Shown piece by piece: positions 26,412-35,393 of a stretch of 64,000 nucleotides of DNA. The notes below the pieces were generated by a model, which was given only the letters and a program-made list of their open reading frames with translations, made no database searches and had not been told where the DNA came from. Source of the DNA: an uncultured Bacteroidales bacterium. Lineage in GTDB: Bacteria > Bacteroidota > Bacteroidia > Bacteroidales > Bacteroidaceae. Every line of letters starts with the position of its first letter. Positions within the stretch are counted from its first letter, which is position 1. The position numbers and the translations under genes were made by a program. Where the stretch lies: assembly GCA_902788315.1 (NCBI GenBank), contig CADAJS010000016.1, positions 1 to 64,000 on the forward strand, read 5' to 3'.

Positions 26412-27167
26412 TTAGTAGAGTGTTACTTCGCTGACTATCTCTTCATACGTATCATCATAGCTGATGCCTATCACCAGCTTCGTGGGATCGTCATCGCTGG
26501 AGAATGTATAGGTGACGTTATAGAGGAGTCCCGCCTTAGGGCTCTCGTATGTCTGGGTTTCGAGGTCATAGACTTCGCCATCCGTATTCACCAGATGAAG
26601 CGAGAAACTGAAGCCTTCTGCGTTGGAGGGGTCGAAATAGGCTGCTTGGTCGGGGGTGATTTGACAGCTGCGCCCATCACCGGAGACGGTGAACTCGCAA
26701 GTGGGGAACCACTCAGAGAACCTCTCAGGTACAGAGTACGTGACGCCATAGTTAATCATCGGTACCTGCACATTAAGGTAGGTGACCCAATCGGGCTGTA
26801 CGCTGAATGCCTCGCGCACCTCATAGACGGCGGCTCCACGCCCGTCATTTTCGGTCTGCCATGTGGCGGCATTCTCAGAATACGCGTGTAGTGTATAATC
26901 TGCAGGAATGAGAGAGAACTTGTCGGGCAGAGCCTCTCCTGCAGCATATTTATAGCCACGATAGACATTGCCGTCTGAGGCAAGAATCTCTACGGCCAGG
27001 TCGGGATCGACAGCATTGCGTGTCATCACAGAGGACCTGGCTGCCCTCTGCAGACTGAGGTCGCTGACCACGAGTGTCCCCTCACCTTGGAGAACATCCA
27101 AGCGCTCCTCGTTGCTGCATGCAGCGAGAATGGATAACAGGATGAATATATAGAGAATCTGCTTCAT
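26412..27167 (-). CDS. DUF4493-type surface lipoprotein (paralogue 4)
   Basis: This 251-residue lipoprotein has its signal ending LAAC (Cys17) followed by SNEERLD, an acidic surface-export pattern. EGTLVVSDLSLQRAARS is the usual first strand with basic residues. PADYTLHAYSENAATW is the GTYT-type motif, and INYGVTYSVPERFSEWFP opens the second domain. The last strands are KLVIGISYDDTYEEI. The gene is separated from the 606-residue paralogue by only 3 bp, so the two are translated in sequence from one mRNA. Confidence 0.75.
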   Translation of the reverse strand: MKQILYIFILLSILAACSNEERLDVLQGEGTLVVSDLSLQRAARSSVMTRNAVDPDLAVEILASDGNVYRGYKYAAGEALPDKFSLIPADYTLHAYSENAATWQTENDGRGAAVYEVREAFSVQPDWVTYLNVQVPMINYGVTYSVPERFSEWFPTCEFTVSGDGRSCQITPDQAAYFDPSNAEGFSFSLHLVNTDGEVYDLETQTYESPKAGLLYNVTYTFSSDDDPTKLVIGISYDDTYEEIVSEVTLY

Positions 27168-27170
27168 GAC

Positions 27171-28991
27171 TTATTGCCCGTATTTGAAGGTGAGGGATGA
27201 GATGTAGGTACACGTGGCACCGGCTCCATAGTCGTTGTAGCATCTCAGGGAGGTGATGTCGTTGTTCGCAGCCAGGACAATCGTGGTGCCCGAACTGTTG
27301 TGGTCCGTGCCTACGAGGAAGGTGCCACCCGATTCCTTGATCGAGAGGATAACCTGAGTGCCGGCTGTGATGGAGAACGTGGTGCCGACAGTTCCCGTAT
27401 GTACATTGACATTGTAGTCAGCACAGTATTTGGTTCCCCGGGGAATATAGACAGAGGTCGTAGTGGTGATGCTCTGGTCGCCAGTGGAATAGTAGCCAAG
27501 GCGTACATTGCCAGCATCCCATGTAACGCTGCCATCCTCGCTCCATTCACTATGTGAACTGAGGTTAAGCGAATAGGGCAGCCCCGTAATGCGCACTTGC
27601 TTTGTGCCGCTGACGTTTTGTCCTGCAAAGTTCCCTACAACCTGGAATGTGTACAGGTTTCCGCTGACAGGCACGCCTGTAATATTATCAAAGGTCATCT
27701 GCTGCCGAGTGGCTGCAGTGGTAAAGCTCTGCCCTCCGATGCTGTATGTAAACGTCTTGGTATAGTTCGCATTGGAAAGCAGGGAGGCAGCCACATTCCA
27801 CTCTGCCGAAGGACTGTACACCGTCAGGCGTTCGCAGGCGTTCGCAGCCTCAATATCCCCTTCCTCATATTTAGTATAAGAGGTATAAGCATTTGCCGTC
27901 AGCGTCAAGTTGGCATTCGGCACTGTGAACGTGGTCGTCTTGCTGAAGTTGTACCACTTCCCTTGCTTGCTGCGATATCGGTAGGTGGCAACATACGTGC
28001 CTGGCGGCAGGTATGGCCAGTCGCTCTCGTCAGCATAAGAGGAGCTGAGGGCACCCTCGCCAGTAAGGGTTCGCACGACATTGCCCGATGCCGAGCCTTG
28101 GTGTATCCGAGCCTCCCAAGTTGCATCAGGGAACGAGGCACCTATATGGAGGTCGGTACCCACAAGGTCACCACGTAGATATTTGTGCTCTGTGCTTACA
28201 GCAGGGCGAGGCAACCAGTCATACGACACCTTCTCCTCCACATCGGCCTTCGTCAGTTCAGCCTTCGTCACGGTGACAATGGCACTCTCCGACTCATCAT
28301 TCAACACAAGGGTGAGGATGAGATGATCGGCAGCACCGAGTGTGTACGATACGTCCTCGGGCAACGTGATGTTCATGGACATTTCGCGCTCCAAGGGCTT
28401 ATAGTATCCGGAAAAGGTGAGCGTAACGGTGCTTCCTGCCCGCACATAGACGCTTTTGCCAGGAGCCTCGTTGGTGATGGACGCACTGCTGGTGCCCACG
28501 CCGACGTTCACCGCATAGCTCTCGTAGAAGTGGTCAAAGCGTGCAGCCTCTTCCTCGTTTGTGCCAAAGACAGCCGATACGAGGGCATTGCCCACACCGA
28601 CAGACACCGTGACCGGCGTAGGCTCGGTGGTAGATTCGACAGTGGCAGTGGCCGTACCCAGATAGTATGGTGTATCCAGACCGACGATGGGATTGGTGCC
28701 GTAGTCCACCGTGATGGCATAGTCATCAGGAGCCGCATTTATCTTCTCGGTGGTGAATGGCCCGTCATATTGGACAGCCCCGTTACTCTCTCTCACAATG
28801 TGGAGGTGGAAGTCGGAGGGCTGAGGCTTGCCTATCTCTGCGGGTGTGCTACGAGTGCCCGACACGTCAACCGACACGCCTTCGATAGACAGCTGCAGGC
28901 CCCCAACAGGCTGAGGCTCGAAGGAGTTCTCCGAGCAAGCTGCCATCAGGATGAGCAGTACGAGGCTGTATATCGCAGTGTGTCTATTCAT
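27171..28991 (-). CDS. Long DUF4493 lipoprotein with extra beta-rich domains (paralogue 3)
   Basis: This 606-residue lipoprotein has its signal ending LMAAC (Cys19), then SENSFEP. Residues 25-250 are two DUF4493-like sandwiches (GLQLSIEGVSVDVSGTR, PDDYAITVDYG, ALVSAVFGTNEEEAARFDHFYESY). Residues 270-480 add Ig-like modules with DATWEARIHQGS, PPGTYVATYRYRSKQGKWY and a NAYTSYTKYEEGD region. The end (485-606) resembles a jelly-roll, with AGNVRLGYYSTGDQ and TCTYISSLTFKYG. Its start overlaps the end of the PCMD gene by 8 bp, so the pair is coupled. The multi-domain layout suggests a large surface adhesin or binding subunit. Confidence 0.75.
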   Translation of the reverse strand: MNRHTAIYSLVLLILMAACSENSFEPQPVGGLQLSIEGVSVDVSGTRSTPAEIGKPQPSDFHLHIVRESNGAVQYDGPFTTEKINAAPDDYAITVDYGTNPIVGLDTPYYLGTATATVESTTEPTPVTVSVGVGNALVSAVFGTNEEEAARFDHFYESYAVNVGVGTSSASITNEAPGKSVYVRAGSTVTLTFSGYYKPLEREMSMNITLPEDVSYTLGAADHLILTLVLNDESESAIVTVTKAELTKADVEEKVSYDWLPRPAVSTEHKYLRGDLVGTDLHIGASFPDATWEARIHQGSASGNVVRTLTGEGALSSSYADESDWPYLPPGTYVATYRYRSKQGKWYNFSKTTTFTVPNANLTLTANAYTSYTKYEEGDIEAANACERLTVYSPSAEWNVAASLLSNANYTKTFTYSIGGQSFTTAATRQQMTFDNITGVPVSGNLYTFQVVGNFAGQNVSGTKQVRITGLPYSLNLSSHSEWSEDGSVTWDAGNVRLGYYSTGDQSITTTTSVYIPRGTKYCADYNVNVHTGTVGTTFSITAGTQVILSIKESGGTFLVGTDHNSSGTTIVLAANNDITSLRCYNDYGAGATCTYISSLTFKYGQ

Positions 28992-30717
28992 ATATCAGTT
29001 TGAAGTCATCCACCTTCAGCTGCGATCCCTCACCGCCGGTGAAATAGTCTCCATATTTCGACGAAGCCGCCACCACGATGATGGTGGTCGGAGTTCGGTC
29101 GTTGTAGTAGTGTATGTCAATAGTCTCTGTGGTCCACGAGCTGACGTCGTCGCCACACGTCATCTGTCCATAGCCAATGAGATTGGGGCTGTGCATATCC
29201 ATAAGGCTCAGCGCGCTGGGACGCGTACGTATAAGGTATGGACAGGTGTAGGTGACTCCGCGCGAGGTGTAGGTGACCGGTTCCCAGTCGCCCAGTGCGA
29301 TATAGACGCTGCACGAGTCTGGCTGTCCCTTCATGCCCTCGTACATCTCTCGTGGGATATACTGCCCCCACGGCTCCTTCCAGTCGCCTCCGGTACGAGT
29401 GACGGGAGCCGTCTTGTACTGGAAGTCAAACTGCATCTTTGCAGGTCGCGAGCTGAAGGGACGTCCAAAGGACAGCACTCCGTTGGTACCGTCAGTCTCG
29501 ATATACTTGCCCGTAAAGATGTTGCCGGCCGCAAACTTGATGACAATGTACTTCGACTGCAGGTTGGCATATCGGCGTCCGTCTTCGTCCACATAGGTAC
29601 TGTTGCTCGCCCCCACCGTGGTGGCGCCATGATTTCCTGTATCCCAGTATTCATCACCTCCTTCGGCCCAAGGGCAGTAGAGTGCCTTCGTCCCCTCGCC
29701 TTCGATGTGCCAGTCGTTGAAACTGGCATTCTTCAGCTGTTCACCCTGAAAGTAGAAGGGCTCGCCTTCAATCGTCTTACCTCCAAATGTCACACGGCAG
29801 AGGTACTTTACATCTGAACGAAGTGCAGAAAGCACCACCTCGTAGGACGTGGAAGAGGGGTATCTGACATCACTCTGGGCCACAGTGGTCCAGACAGAGG
29901 TACTCTCCTCACGATATTCCACGACGGGGGTCACTCCGTTGGGTCTCATGCCGGAGATGACGGTGGCCCCTTTGTCGTTAGCCGAGACAGTTACAGTAGG
30001 CTCTACGGACGCTTCGGTGGGGAAGACATAGACCTTCCATTCGTAGGACAGCTCGCTCCAGCCCTCCTGCACATAGAATATACATTCGTCAGAGAAATCG
30101 TATGTGGGTCGCGCCGTGGGATCGGGCACCACCTTGCCGTGCTCGCCACCCAGGTTGAACTTTGTCACCTTCAAGGCGCGCAGATCCTTCTTGTCGCTCA
30201 CGTAGATGATGGCCACGCGGTTGCCTGCATCGACAACGGCATTGCCCACCTGCCCCTCGACCTCGACATCGCGATGTATGATTTGCTCCACCGTCACGGT
30301 CCAGTCATATTCCTGATAGGTCTTCAAGGTGAATATGGCATCCTGGGTGAAGTCCACCCGTGTGTTCGCCGTGGCAGGAGCCGATGCAAAGCCCTTCTTT
30401 GGGAAGGCCGAGGCATCGACACACGTCACGCCTCCGGTCAGGATCTCGGCATCGTTGCTCACCTCCATGCGCGTAATCTTCAGCGCCGCCGGGTTCACCA
30501 TGTCATTGACATAGGCCTTCACCGTACGCGAGGCGTTATCTATTTCGGCAGCAGCCATGCCTGTACCGGTGGCATCACACTGTCCCTCCACTTCGAAGGC
30601 CGTGATGGCCGAATCGACGATGGGATAGGGGATGTCATCCTTGATGGCACAGCCACAGAGGCACAACAGAGTTGTGCCATACAGTACATATCGGATAGTC
30701 TTATTCTTCTTCATCAT
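28984..30717 (-). CDS. PCMD-domain surface lipoprotein (copy 2)
   Basis: This 577-residue lipoprotein has its signal ending CLCGC (Cys23), followed by AIKDDIPYP. The N-terminal half holds several Ig-like repeats (DYDWTV-type strands; VEGQVGNAVVDAGNRVAIIYV; SVEPTVTVSANDKGATVISG). The C-terminal 260 residues are a PCMD (putative carbohydrate metabolism domain) jelly-roll: KYIVIKFAAGNIFTGKYI, PFSSRPAKMQFDFQY and the end SKYGDYFTGG with VDDFKLIYE. The matching stretches are shared with the DUF4493/PCMD gene at 32242-34065. It overlaps the barrel gene at its start (ATGA), which couples barrel and PCMD expression. PCMD domains bind or process glycans by inference only. Confidence 0.82.
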   Translation of the reverse strand: MMKKNKTIRYVLYGTTLLCLCGCAIKDDIPYPIVDSAITAFEVEGQCDATGTGMAAAEIDNASRTVKAYVNDMVNPAALKITRMEVSNDAEILTGGVTCVDASAFPKKGFASAPATANTRVDFTQDAIFTLKTYQEYDWTVTVEQIIHRDVEVEGQVGNAVVDAGNRVAIIYVSDKKDLRALKVTKFNLGGEHGKVVPDPTARPTYDFSDECIFYVQEGWSELSYEWKVYVFPTEASVEPTVTVSANDKGATVISGMRPNGVTPVVEYREESTSVWTTVAQSDVRYPSSTSYEVVLSALRSDVKYLCRVTFGGKTIEGEPFYFQGEQLKNASFNDWHIEGEGTKALYCPWAEGGDEYWDTGNHGATTVGASNSTYVDEDGRRYANLQSKYIVIKFAAGNIFTGKYIETDGTNGVLSFGRPFSSRPAKMQFDFQYKTAPVTRTGGDWKEPWGQYIPREMYEGMKGQPDSCSVYIALGDWEPVTYTSRGVTYTCPYLIRTRPSALSLMDMHSPNLIGYGQMTCGDDVSSWTTETIDIHYYNDRTPTTIIVVAASSKYGDYFTGGEGSQLKVDDFKLIYE

Positions 30718-32099
30718 AAATAGAACGTCATACCCAGGTTCACGCTGAACAGGTTTATCTTGAAGTTAGCGCCGCCCGAGCGGTTGCGTCCTGTCTCCAC
30801 ACGGTTTGTCTCCTGATCCACCCACTTGTACTTCAGTCCCATCACGCCCACCGAGCACTCCACAGCCATGAAGTTGGTGGCAAAGGCCGTCAGACCCGGG
30901 CAGAATCCCAGCTGGATGGAGTTCACATGCTCCATGGTTCCGTCGAATTCGACGCCCGTGCCGGTGGTGTACTTGCCCTTCGAGTAGCCGTAGGTGAGGC
31001 GCACCTCGTTGAAGAAGCCGAACACCTTGCTCCGGCCCAGCGGCATGTAGGTGCGCACGAAGGCCGAGGCATCATAGTTGTGCTCCAACAGGTAGAGGTC
31101 CTTGAGGCTTATGTTGAAGTCCTCGCCCAGGTTGAGGTCGAAGTTGCCCAGGTTGAAGTAGTATCGGCTATAGTTGAACCGACCGCCCACGGCGATGTTG
31201 TTCGCCACGAAGTATCCCACGTAGGGGCTTGCCGAGAAGGTGTGTCCCTTGCAGTTGATGTCCTTCAGCACGAGGTAGTTCAGGTTGTCGCCGTCCCACT
31301 CGTTGTAGGAGATGCTTCCGCCGAAGAGCCACTGTCCCTTGGGGATGAAAAGGGCGGTGAGTTCCTCTCGCGAGACACGCTCGATCCGTCGCCCTTTCTG
31401 CTCCTGCTTGGTCATGTAGCGGTTGTAGATGCTTCCAGGGCCATCCTTCAGTGGTCGCTGCCTGCTGCCTACAGTCGGCTGATTGCCCACGGGCATTTGA
31501 TGGTACACGCCGGTTGTTTCTTCCGCCGCACTGTTCACAGCCTCCTGAGGGGCATTCACTGCCGTCTGCGCCACGCTGGCAACCTGCTGCGGCTCGTCCA
31601 CCTCATTCTTTGTTTCGCGGGCAGCCATCTGCGACTTTCGGGCAGCGCCCTTCGATTCAGCGATTACCAAGCCCTGCAGCGGAACGCTTTCATGTCCGTT
31701 CTTCGTAGCCTTCAGGGTGATGCGGTTCCTACCTATATTATAATAACGCACGAGCCGGTTGTACACGTCCTGTGCCCGATCCTTCTCGCCAAGGATGGTC
31801 ACGGTGGCCTTGGGATGATTCCTCAGGTAGGTGGCCACGTCGGCGAGTTGAGCTGTTCCGCCATCAGCTTGCACTACGAGGTCGCTCCCATCGCGTTCGC
31901 CGAGTGCCCTGCGCACTCCTTCCTCCACGGCTCGGGCTATCACATCGCTGGTCAGCTCTCCCTTCTGGGAACGCTCCTCCTTTACGTTGATTCTCACCTC
32001 AACGTCCGTAGGCGTGGCCGACTGCGGCGTCTGTGCTCCCAGCATGGCGGGGCAGAGCCACAGGAAAAGGGTTGCTGTCAGGAGATTGTTTCTGTTCAT
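30714..32099 (-). CDS. Outer-membrane beta-barrel protein with OmpA-like N-terminal segment
   Basis: This 461-residue protein has a signal peptide (MNRNNLLTATLFLWLCPAMLGA). The N-terminal 30-160 stretch contains LADVATYLRNHPKATVTILG and DVYNRLVRYYNIGRNRITLKA, the arrangement of an OmpA-type peptidoglycan-binding fold. A Gln/Ala-rich linker with charged patches (160-245) follows, then an eight-strand-like barrel (about 265-461) ending KINLFSVNLGMTFYL, with the terminal aromatic expected for barrel assembly. It is the only barrel in the DUF4493/PCMD array and overlaps the PCMD lipoprotein gene by 4 bp. I infer it is the outer-membrane anchor of the surface complex. Confidence 0.82.
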   Translation of the reverse strand: MNRNNLLTATLFLWLCPAMLGAQTPQSATPTDVEVRINVKEERSQKGELTSDVIARAVEEGVRRALGERDGSDLVVQADGGTAQLADVATYLRNHPKATVTILGEKDRAQDVYNRLVRYYNIGRNRITLKATKNGHESVPLQGLVIAESKGAARKSQMAARETKNEVDEPQQVASVAQTAVNAPQEAVNSAAEETTGVYHQMPVGNQPTVGSRQRPLKDGPGSIYNRYMTKQEQKGRRIERVSREELTALFIPKGQWLFGGSISYNEWDGDNLNYLVLKDINCKGHTFSASPYVGYFVANNIAVGGRFNYSRYYFNLGNFDLNLGEDFNISLKDLYLLEHNYDASAFVRTYMPLGRSKVFGFFNEVRLTYGYSKGKYTTGTGVEFDGTMEHVNSIQLGFCPGLTAFATNFMAVECSVGVMGLKYKWVDQETNRVETGRNRSGGANFKINLFSVNLGMTFYL

Positions 32100-32120
32100 A
32101 TTCTTCTTTCTGCCGTCCGA

Positions 32121-32135
32121 TGCAGCCAGGCTGCA
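32121..32135. repeat. Perfect 7+1+7 palindrome
   Basis: TGCAGCC-A-GGCTGCA is symmetric around one base and lies just upstream of the barrel gene start at 32099. A C-rich hairpin follows at 32189-32218. No promoter motif is visible in this 142-bp gap, so the barrel gene may depend on readthrough. Confidence 0.55.
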
Positions 32136-32188
32136 GCAGAGGACGTTCTCTTCTCCGCGGTTGTCCGCGTGCTATTAAGCGCAAGGCA

Positions 32189-32218
32189 TTCCCCCCGCCA
32201 CCTTTTGGGCGAGGGGAA
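32189..32218. repeat. C-rich/G-rich hairpin between PCMD and barrel genes
   Basis: TTCCCC with CGCC on the left can pair with GGGCG and GGGGAA on the right around an ACCTTTT loop. It is one of four such hairpins in the window and could attenuate transcription from the upstream PCMD gene into the barrel gene. Confidence 0.55.
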
Positions 32219-32241
32219 CGTCTCACATCACTGTTTGTTGT

Positions 32242-34065
32242 TTAGTTCTTCACTGTCGGCGTATCGCCATATACCAGCTCGAAGTCATCGAGATAGAGCG
32301 TGGATGAATCGCTTCCGTAGAAGTAATCGCCATAGCGACTTGACGAGCAGACAATGATAAGATGCGTAGGCTTCTTGGTAAGGCTGTGGTACTCCAGAGG
32401 AATATCAAACTCCTTCCACTCTCCGTTCGAGTTCACACACTGTTCTGCAGGCAGTGTACCATAAGCAACTACTCGGGAATCCGTCTGCCAGTTGGGGAAG
32501 TTGTCCATATTCGTATTGTCAATGGAAACCATCGCCGTGGTCAGCACGCAATAAATCTGACATTGGTCAGGTTGTCCCTTGGCAGGAGCACCCGAAGGTG
32601 CCGTACCGCGATTAATGTTACCTGGTTCATACTGCAGGAAGCCGTGAAGGCTCGTCGGACGACTGCTAAAGGGAACACCCCAGTCGAGGACAGCACCCTT
32701 CGTACCTACAAGATGGTTGAACTTACCTGTGAAGATACTTGCAGCAGCAAACTTGATAATCACATACGTTGATGACAATTTAGCCGCATACGATCCGCTA
32801 TGTACTACGGATTGTGTACCCGTCGTAACGTTATAGCTGTCGCCCATGCTGGCCGAACCCGGATTACTGGAACTCCAATAGTATGTGGTAGCATTAGCTT
32901 CATCATCAGAACCTGTCCGATTGGGAATACCGCTTTCGTTGGGATACCATACGCTTCCGGCCTTATACCAATTTTCGAAGCCGCCATTGTAGAGAGCCGT
33001 CTGTGCCTCCGTCGTGAAGTTGGACTCCTGGCTGTACACCTCGTCATCGCCTGTGACATAAGCCAGACGATAGGTGTACTGCGTGGCAGGCGTCAGGCCC
33101 TTCACGGTGTATGTCACATCGTCGCCGCTGATGGTGAGTGCAGCGTTGTCCACCGTGGTCCAGCTGTCGGCACCAGTGATCTTATACTGCAGTTGCAGCT
33201 TCGTCTGGTCGAAGTCGCTCTTCTTCGAAGCCACCTTACCCGAGAGGTCGGCAAACGTGCTCCATGCATTGGCGGTGTACACGTCGAGCTGCGTACCGCT
33301 CTTGCGTGGCACCTCGAAGGTATAGGTGTAGGTGTTCGTGGTGGGGTCCACCTTCACCGTCACGTCGCCCTGATAGCCGCTGGGAGCCACCGTATAGTTC
33401 AGGATGTAATGGTCGCGTGCCTGCACTCCGGTGATGTCAGTGTTCATGCTGTGGCCCTCATTGCTCTTGTTGAAGACGCTGAGGATGGCCTTCAAGTCGC
33501 CCACGGGGAAGTAGGAGGAACCCTTGGTCTCGCCCATCGTATATGTCTGCGAAGCCACGCCTGCGATGGTGGACTGGATAGTCGATGTGGCGCTGGCAAA
33601 GCTCTCCTGGAATTCAGTGGAGAACTTCACGGTTACCTTCACATTGGCCAGCGTACAGATCACGTTGGCGGTGCTGAGCACTTTGGTATGGATGTTCACC
33701 GTCGTAGTACCATAATAATAGGGAGCGTCCACGCCCGAGCCGCTGCCGTCCCATCCGTTGGAATGAGCCGTCACGGTGTACTGGCCGGGAGCCAGACGGA
33801 GCACCTGGCCTTTCAACTGCGTATCGTTGTCCCAGTCGGTGGTGCTGGCCACAATCTCACCTGCGGCATTGGTCACCTCCACATAGAGTTGCTTGGGTGC
33901 ATAGCCTGCGGGCACATTCGTCACACGTGTCTTAGCCACAGTGTTGGTCTCCACGCCAAGTGTCAGATAGCCTACCTGGCTGTCGTTCTCCTCCATCTCA
34001 CTGGAGCAACCGGTCAGGCAAGCTGTGAGGAGGAGTGCGGAAAGAATTGAATATATCTTTTTCAT
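32242..34065 (-). CDS. DUF4493 plus PCMD surface lipoprotein (copy 1)
   Basis: This 607-residue lipoprotein has its signal ending CLTGC (Cys20), followed by SSEMEEND. Residues 30-255 are DUF4493 (GYLTLGVETNTVAKTRVT, PGQYTVTAHSNGWDG, KVTVKFSTEFQESF). A fibronectin-like region (265-345) with TVKGLTPATQYTYRLAYV follows. The C-terminal 250 residues are a PCMD domain sharing STYVIIKFAAASIFTGKFN, PFSSRPTSLHGFLQY and SSRYGDYFYGSDSSTLYLDD with copy 2. DNA of the PCMD part (32280-32960) is visibly more AT-rich than the DUF4493 part. It lies 20 bp before the next paralogue and 142 bp from the barrel gene. Confidence 0.84.
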   Translation of the reverse strand: MKKIYSILSALLLTACLTGCSSEMEENDSQVGYLTLGVETNTVAKTRVTNVPAGYAPKQLYVEVTNAAGEIVASTTDWDNDTQLKGQVLRLAPGQYTVTAHSNGWDGSGSGVDAPYYYGTTTVNIHTKVLSTANVICTLANVKVTVKFSTEFQESFASATSTIQSTIAGVASQTYTMGETKGSSYFPVGDLKAILSVFNKSNEGHSMNTDITGVQARDHYILNYTVAPSGYQGDVTVKVDPTTNTYTYTFEVPRKSGTQLDVYTANAWSTFADLSGKVASKKSDFDQTKLQLQYKITGADSWTTVDNAALTISGDDVTYTVKGLTPATQYTYRLAYVTGDDEVYSQESNFTTEAQTALYNGGFENWYKAGSVWYPNESGIPNRTGSDDEANATTYYWSSSNPGSASMGDSYNVTTGTQSVVHSGSYAAKLSSTYVIIKFAAASIFTGKFNHLVGTKGAVLDWGVPFSSRPTSLHGFLQYEPGNINRGTAPSGAPAKGQPDQCQIYCVLTTAMVSIDNTNMDNFPNWQTDSRVVAYGTLPAEQCVNSNGEWKEFDIPLEYHSLTKKPTHLIIVCSSSRYGDYFYGSDSSTLYLDDFELVYGDTPTVKN

Positions 34066-34085
34066 ATTCGGTATGCCTTTTACTA

Positions 34086-35354
34086 TTAATCAACGGTCAA
34101 TATCAGTTTACCACTCTTCTTGTTGCCATCCATGTCTTCCACAACAAGATTGAACGTATGTTCACCTGAAAGGAAGCCGAGCAGGCCAAAGAAGTTTCCA
34201 ATGGGGAATGTGTAATCAATGTCGCCTTGTGAGGGCACGGAAAGCGGCTGATTCAAATCTGCAAACAACTGAACCACATCCGAGTTATCCACGATTTCAG
34301 CACCGCCAATAAAGTCCACTCCATAGTTCGTATTAAGGTCACTAAGGGATTCTATCATCTCGTCACTGGTGGACTGGATGGATACGGAGATGCTCTTAAT
34401 ACCCTTTTCACACTTGATGTACGTGTCGCCAAGGCTCTTATCTGTCGCGGCACTAACCGTCATGTTGTTCGGCAGATTCAGTGTGATGGCATCGTCGCCG
34501 CCCGGTGTGGGATCATCGGGAGTCTGGGGATCATCGGGATTCTCAGGGGTGAGTGTGCCGTTGTCCACCACGCTGATGGTCACGGTCTCGCTGGTCTCGG
34601 TGAAGACGATATTAGCCGAGATGCTGATGGTCACCTTGCCGGTCGTAGCCTCCACAGGCGTGAAGTTCACCACTACAGCGTCGCCGCCACCGAAGTTGGT
34701 GGTCTCGCCGTCGTAGGTCTCCGTGGCCTGGTCCTTCGTGAGCAGCTTCGAGGCAGTGATGGTGTTGCCGTCGGCCGTGGTGCCACGGAAGTTCACCGTC
34801 AGCTTGTCCACATTCTCTCCGAAAGCCCAATAAACGGCAGCGGGGTCGTTGCCATTCGTATTCTTGATGGAGAGTGCCTGGTCGCCACCGTCGTCGAAGG
34901 TGATGGTCCATGCAGTAAAGAGCGCGAGGAAGTCCTCGTCGTAGTTCACCTCGATGCTACCGTTCTGCTGCTTGCAGACGATGGTGGTCTGGGTGGTCAC
35001 GTCCTTGAGAATCTCCGACGTGGCAGTGCCCTTATAGTACGGATAAGTCATCTGGCGCTGCATGGTGCCGGGCGTATGTGCCTCGAGCACGTAGGTGCCC
35101 ACGTCGAGACGAATCTTTTCGGGCATGGCGTCCACCGCGTCGTAGCTCTCCACGCGAGTGGTGCCGTCTTCTTTGTAAATAGTCACAGGGAAGTCCGTCA
35201 CCTCGTACTCGCCGGCACGGGTGGCAGTCGGTTGGCGTGTGCTGACGTCGAGCGAGAGAACGCCCTTGTCGGACGAGCCTGTCATATCTTCGCTCACACA
35301 GCCTGTCATTGCGAGCAGGGCTGCGCATCCAAGAAGCAATTTATAGGATTTCAT
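34086..35354 (-). CDS. DUF4493-type surface lipoprotein (paralogue 2)
   Basis: This 422-residue lipoprotein has its signal ending MTGC (Cys19), followed by VSEDMTG. Segments DKGVLSLDVSTRQPTATRAG, LDVGTYVLEAHTPGTMQ and IEVNYDEDFLALFTAW are diagnostic of the DUF4493 layout. A Pro/Asp/Thr linker (NPDDPQTPDDPTPGG) separates residues 1-275 from a C-terminal domain (290-422) that ends with HTFNLVVEDMDGNKKSGKL, an Ig-like or DUF4493-terminal module. The C-terminal domain (34086-34460) is lower in GC than the rest. It is separated by 20 bp and 39 bp from its neighbours in the operon. Confidence 0.82.
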   Translation of the reverse strand: MKSYKLLLGCAALLAMTGCVSEDMTGSSDKGVLSLDVSTRQPTATRAGEYEVTDFPVTIYKEDGTTRVESYDAVDAMPEKIRLDVGTYVLEAHTPGTMQRQMTYPYYKGTATSEILKDVTTQTTIVCKQQNGSIEVNYDEDFLALFTAWTITFDDGGDQALSIKNTNGNDPAAVYWAFGENVDKLTVNFRGTTADGNTITASKLLTKDQATETYDGETTNFGGGDAVVVNFTPVEATTGKVTISISANIVFTETSETVTISVVDNGTLTPENPDDPQTPDDPTPGGDDAITLNLPNNMTVSAATDKSLGDTYIKCEKGIKSISVSIQSTSDEMIESLSDLNTNYGVDFIGGAEIVDNSDVVQLFADLNQPLSVPSQGDIDYTFPIGNFFGLLGFLSGEHTFNLVVEDMDGNKKSGKLILTVD

Positions 35355-35393
35355 AGTTTTCCTTATATTCTATTATGTTAAACAATCTGCGCA

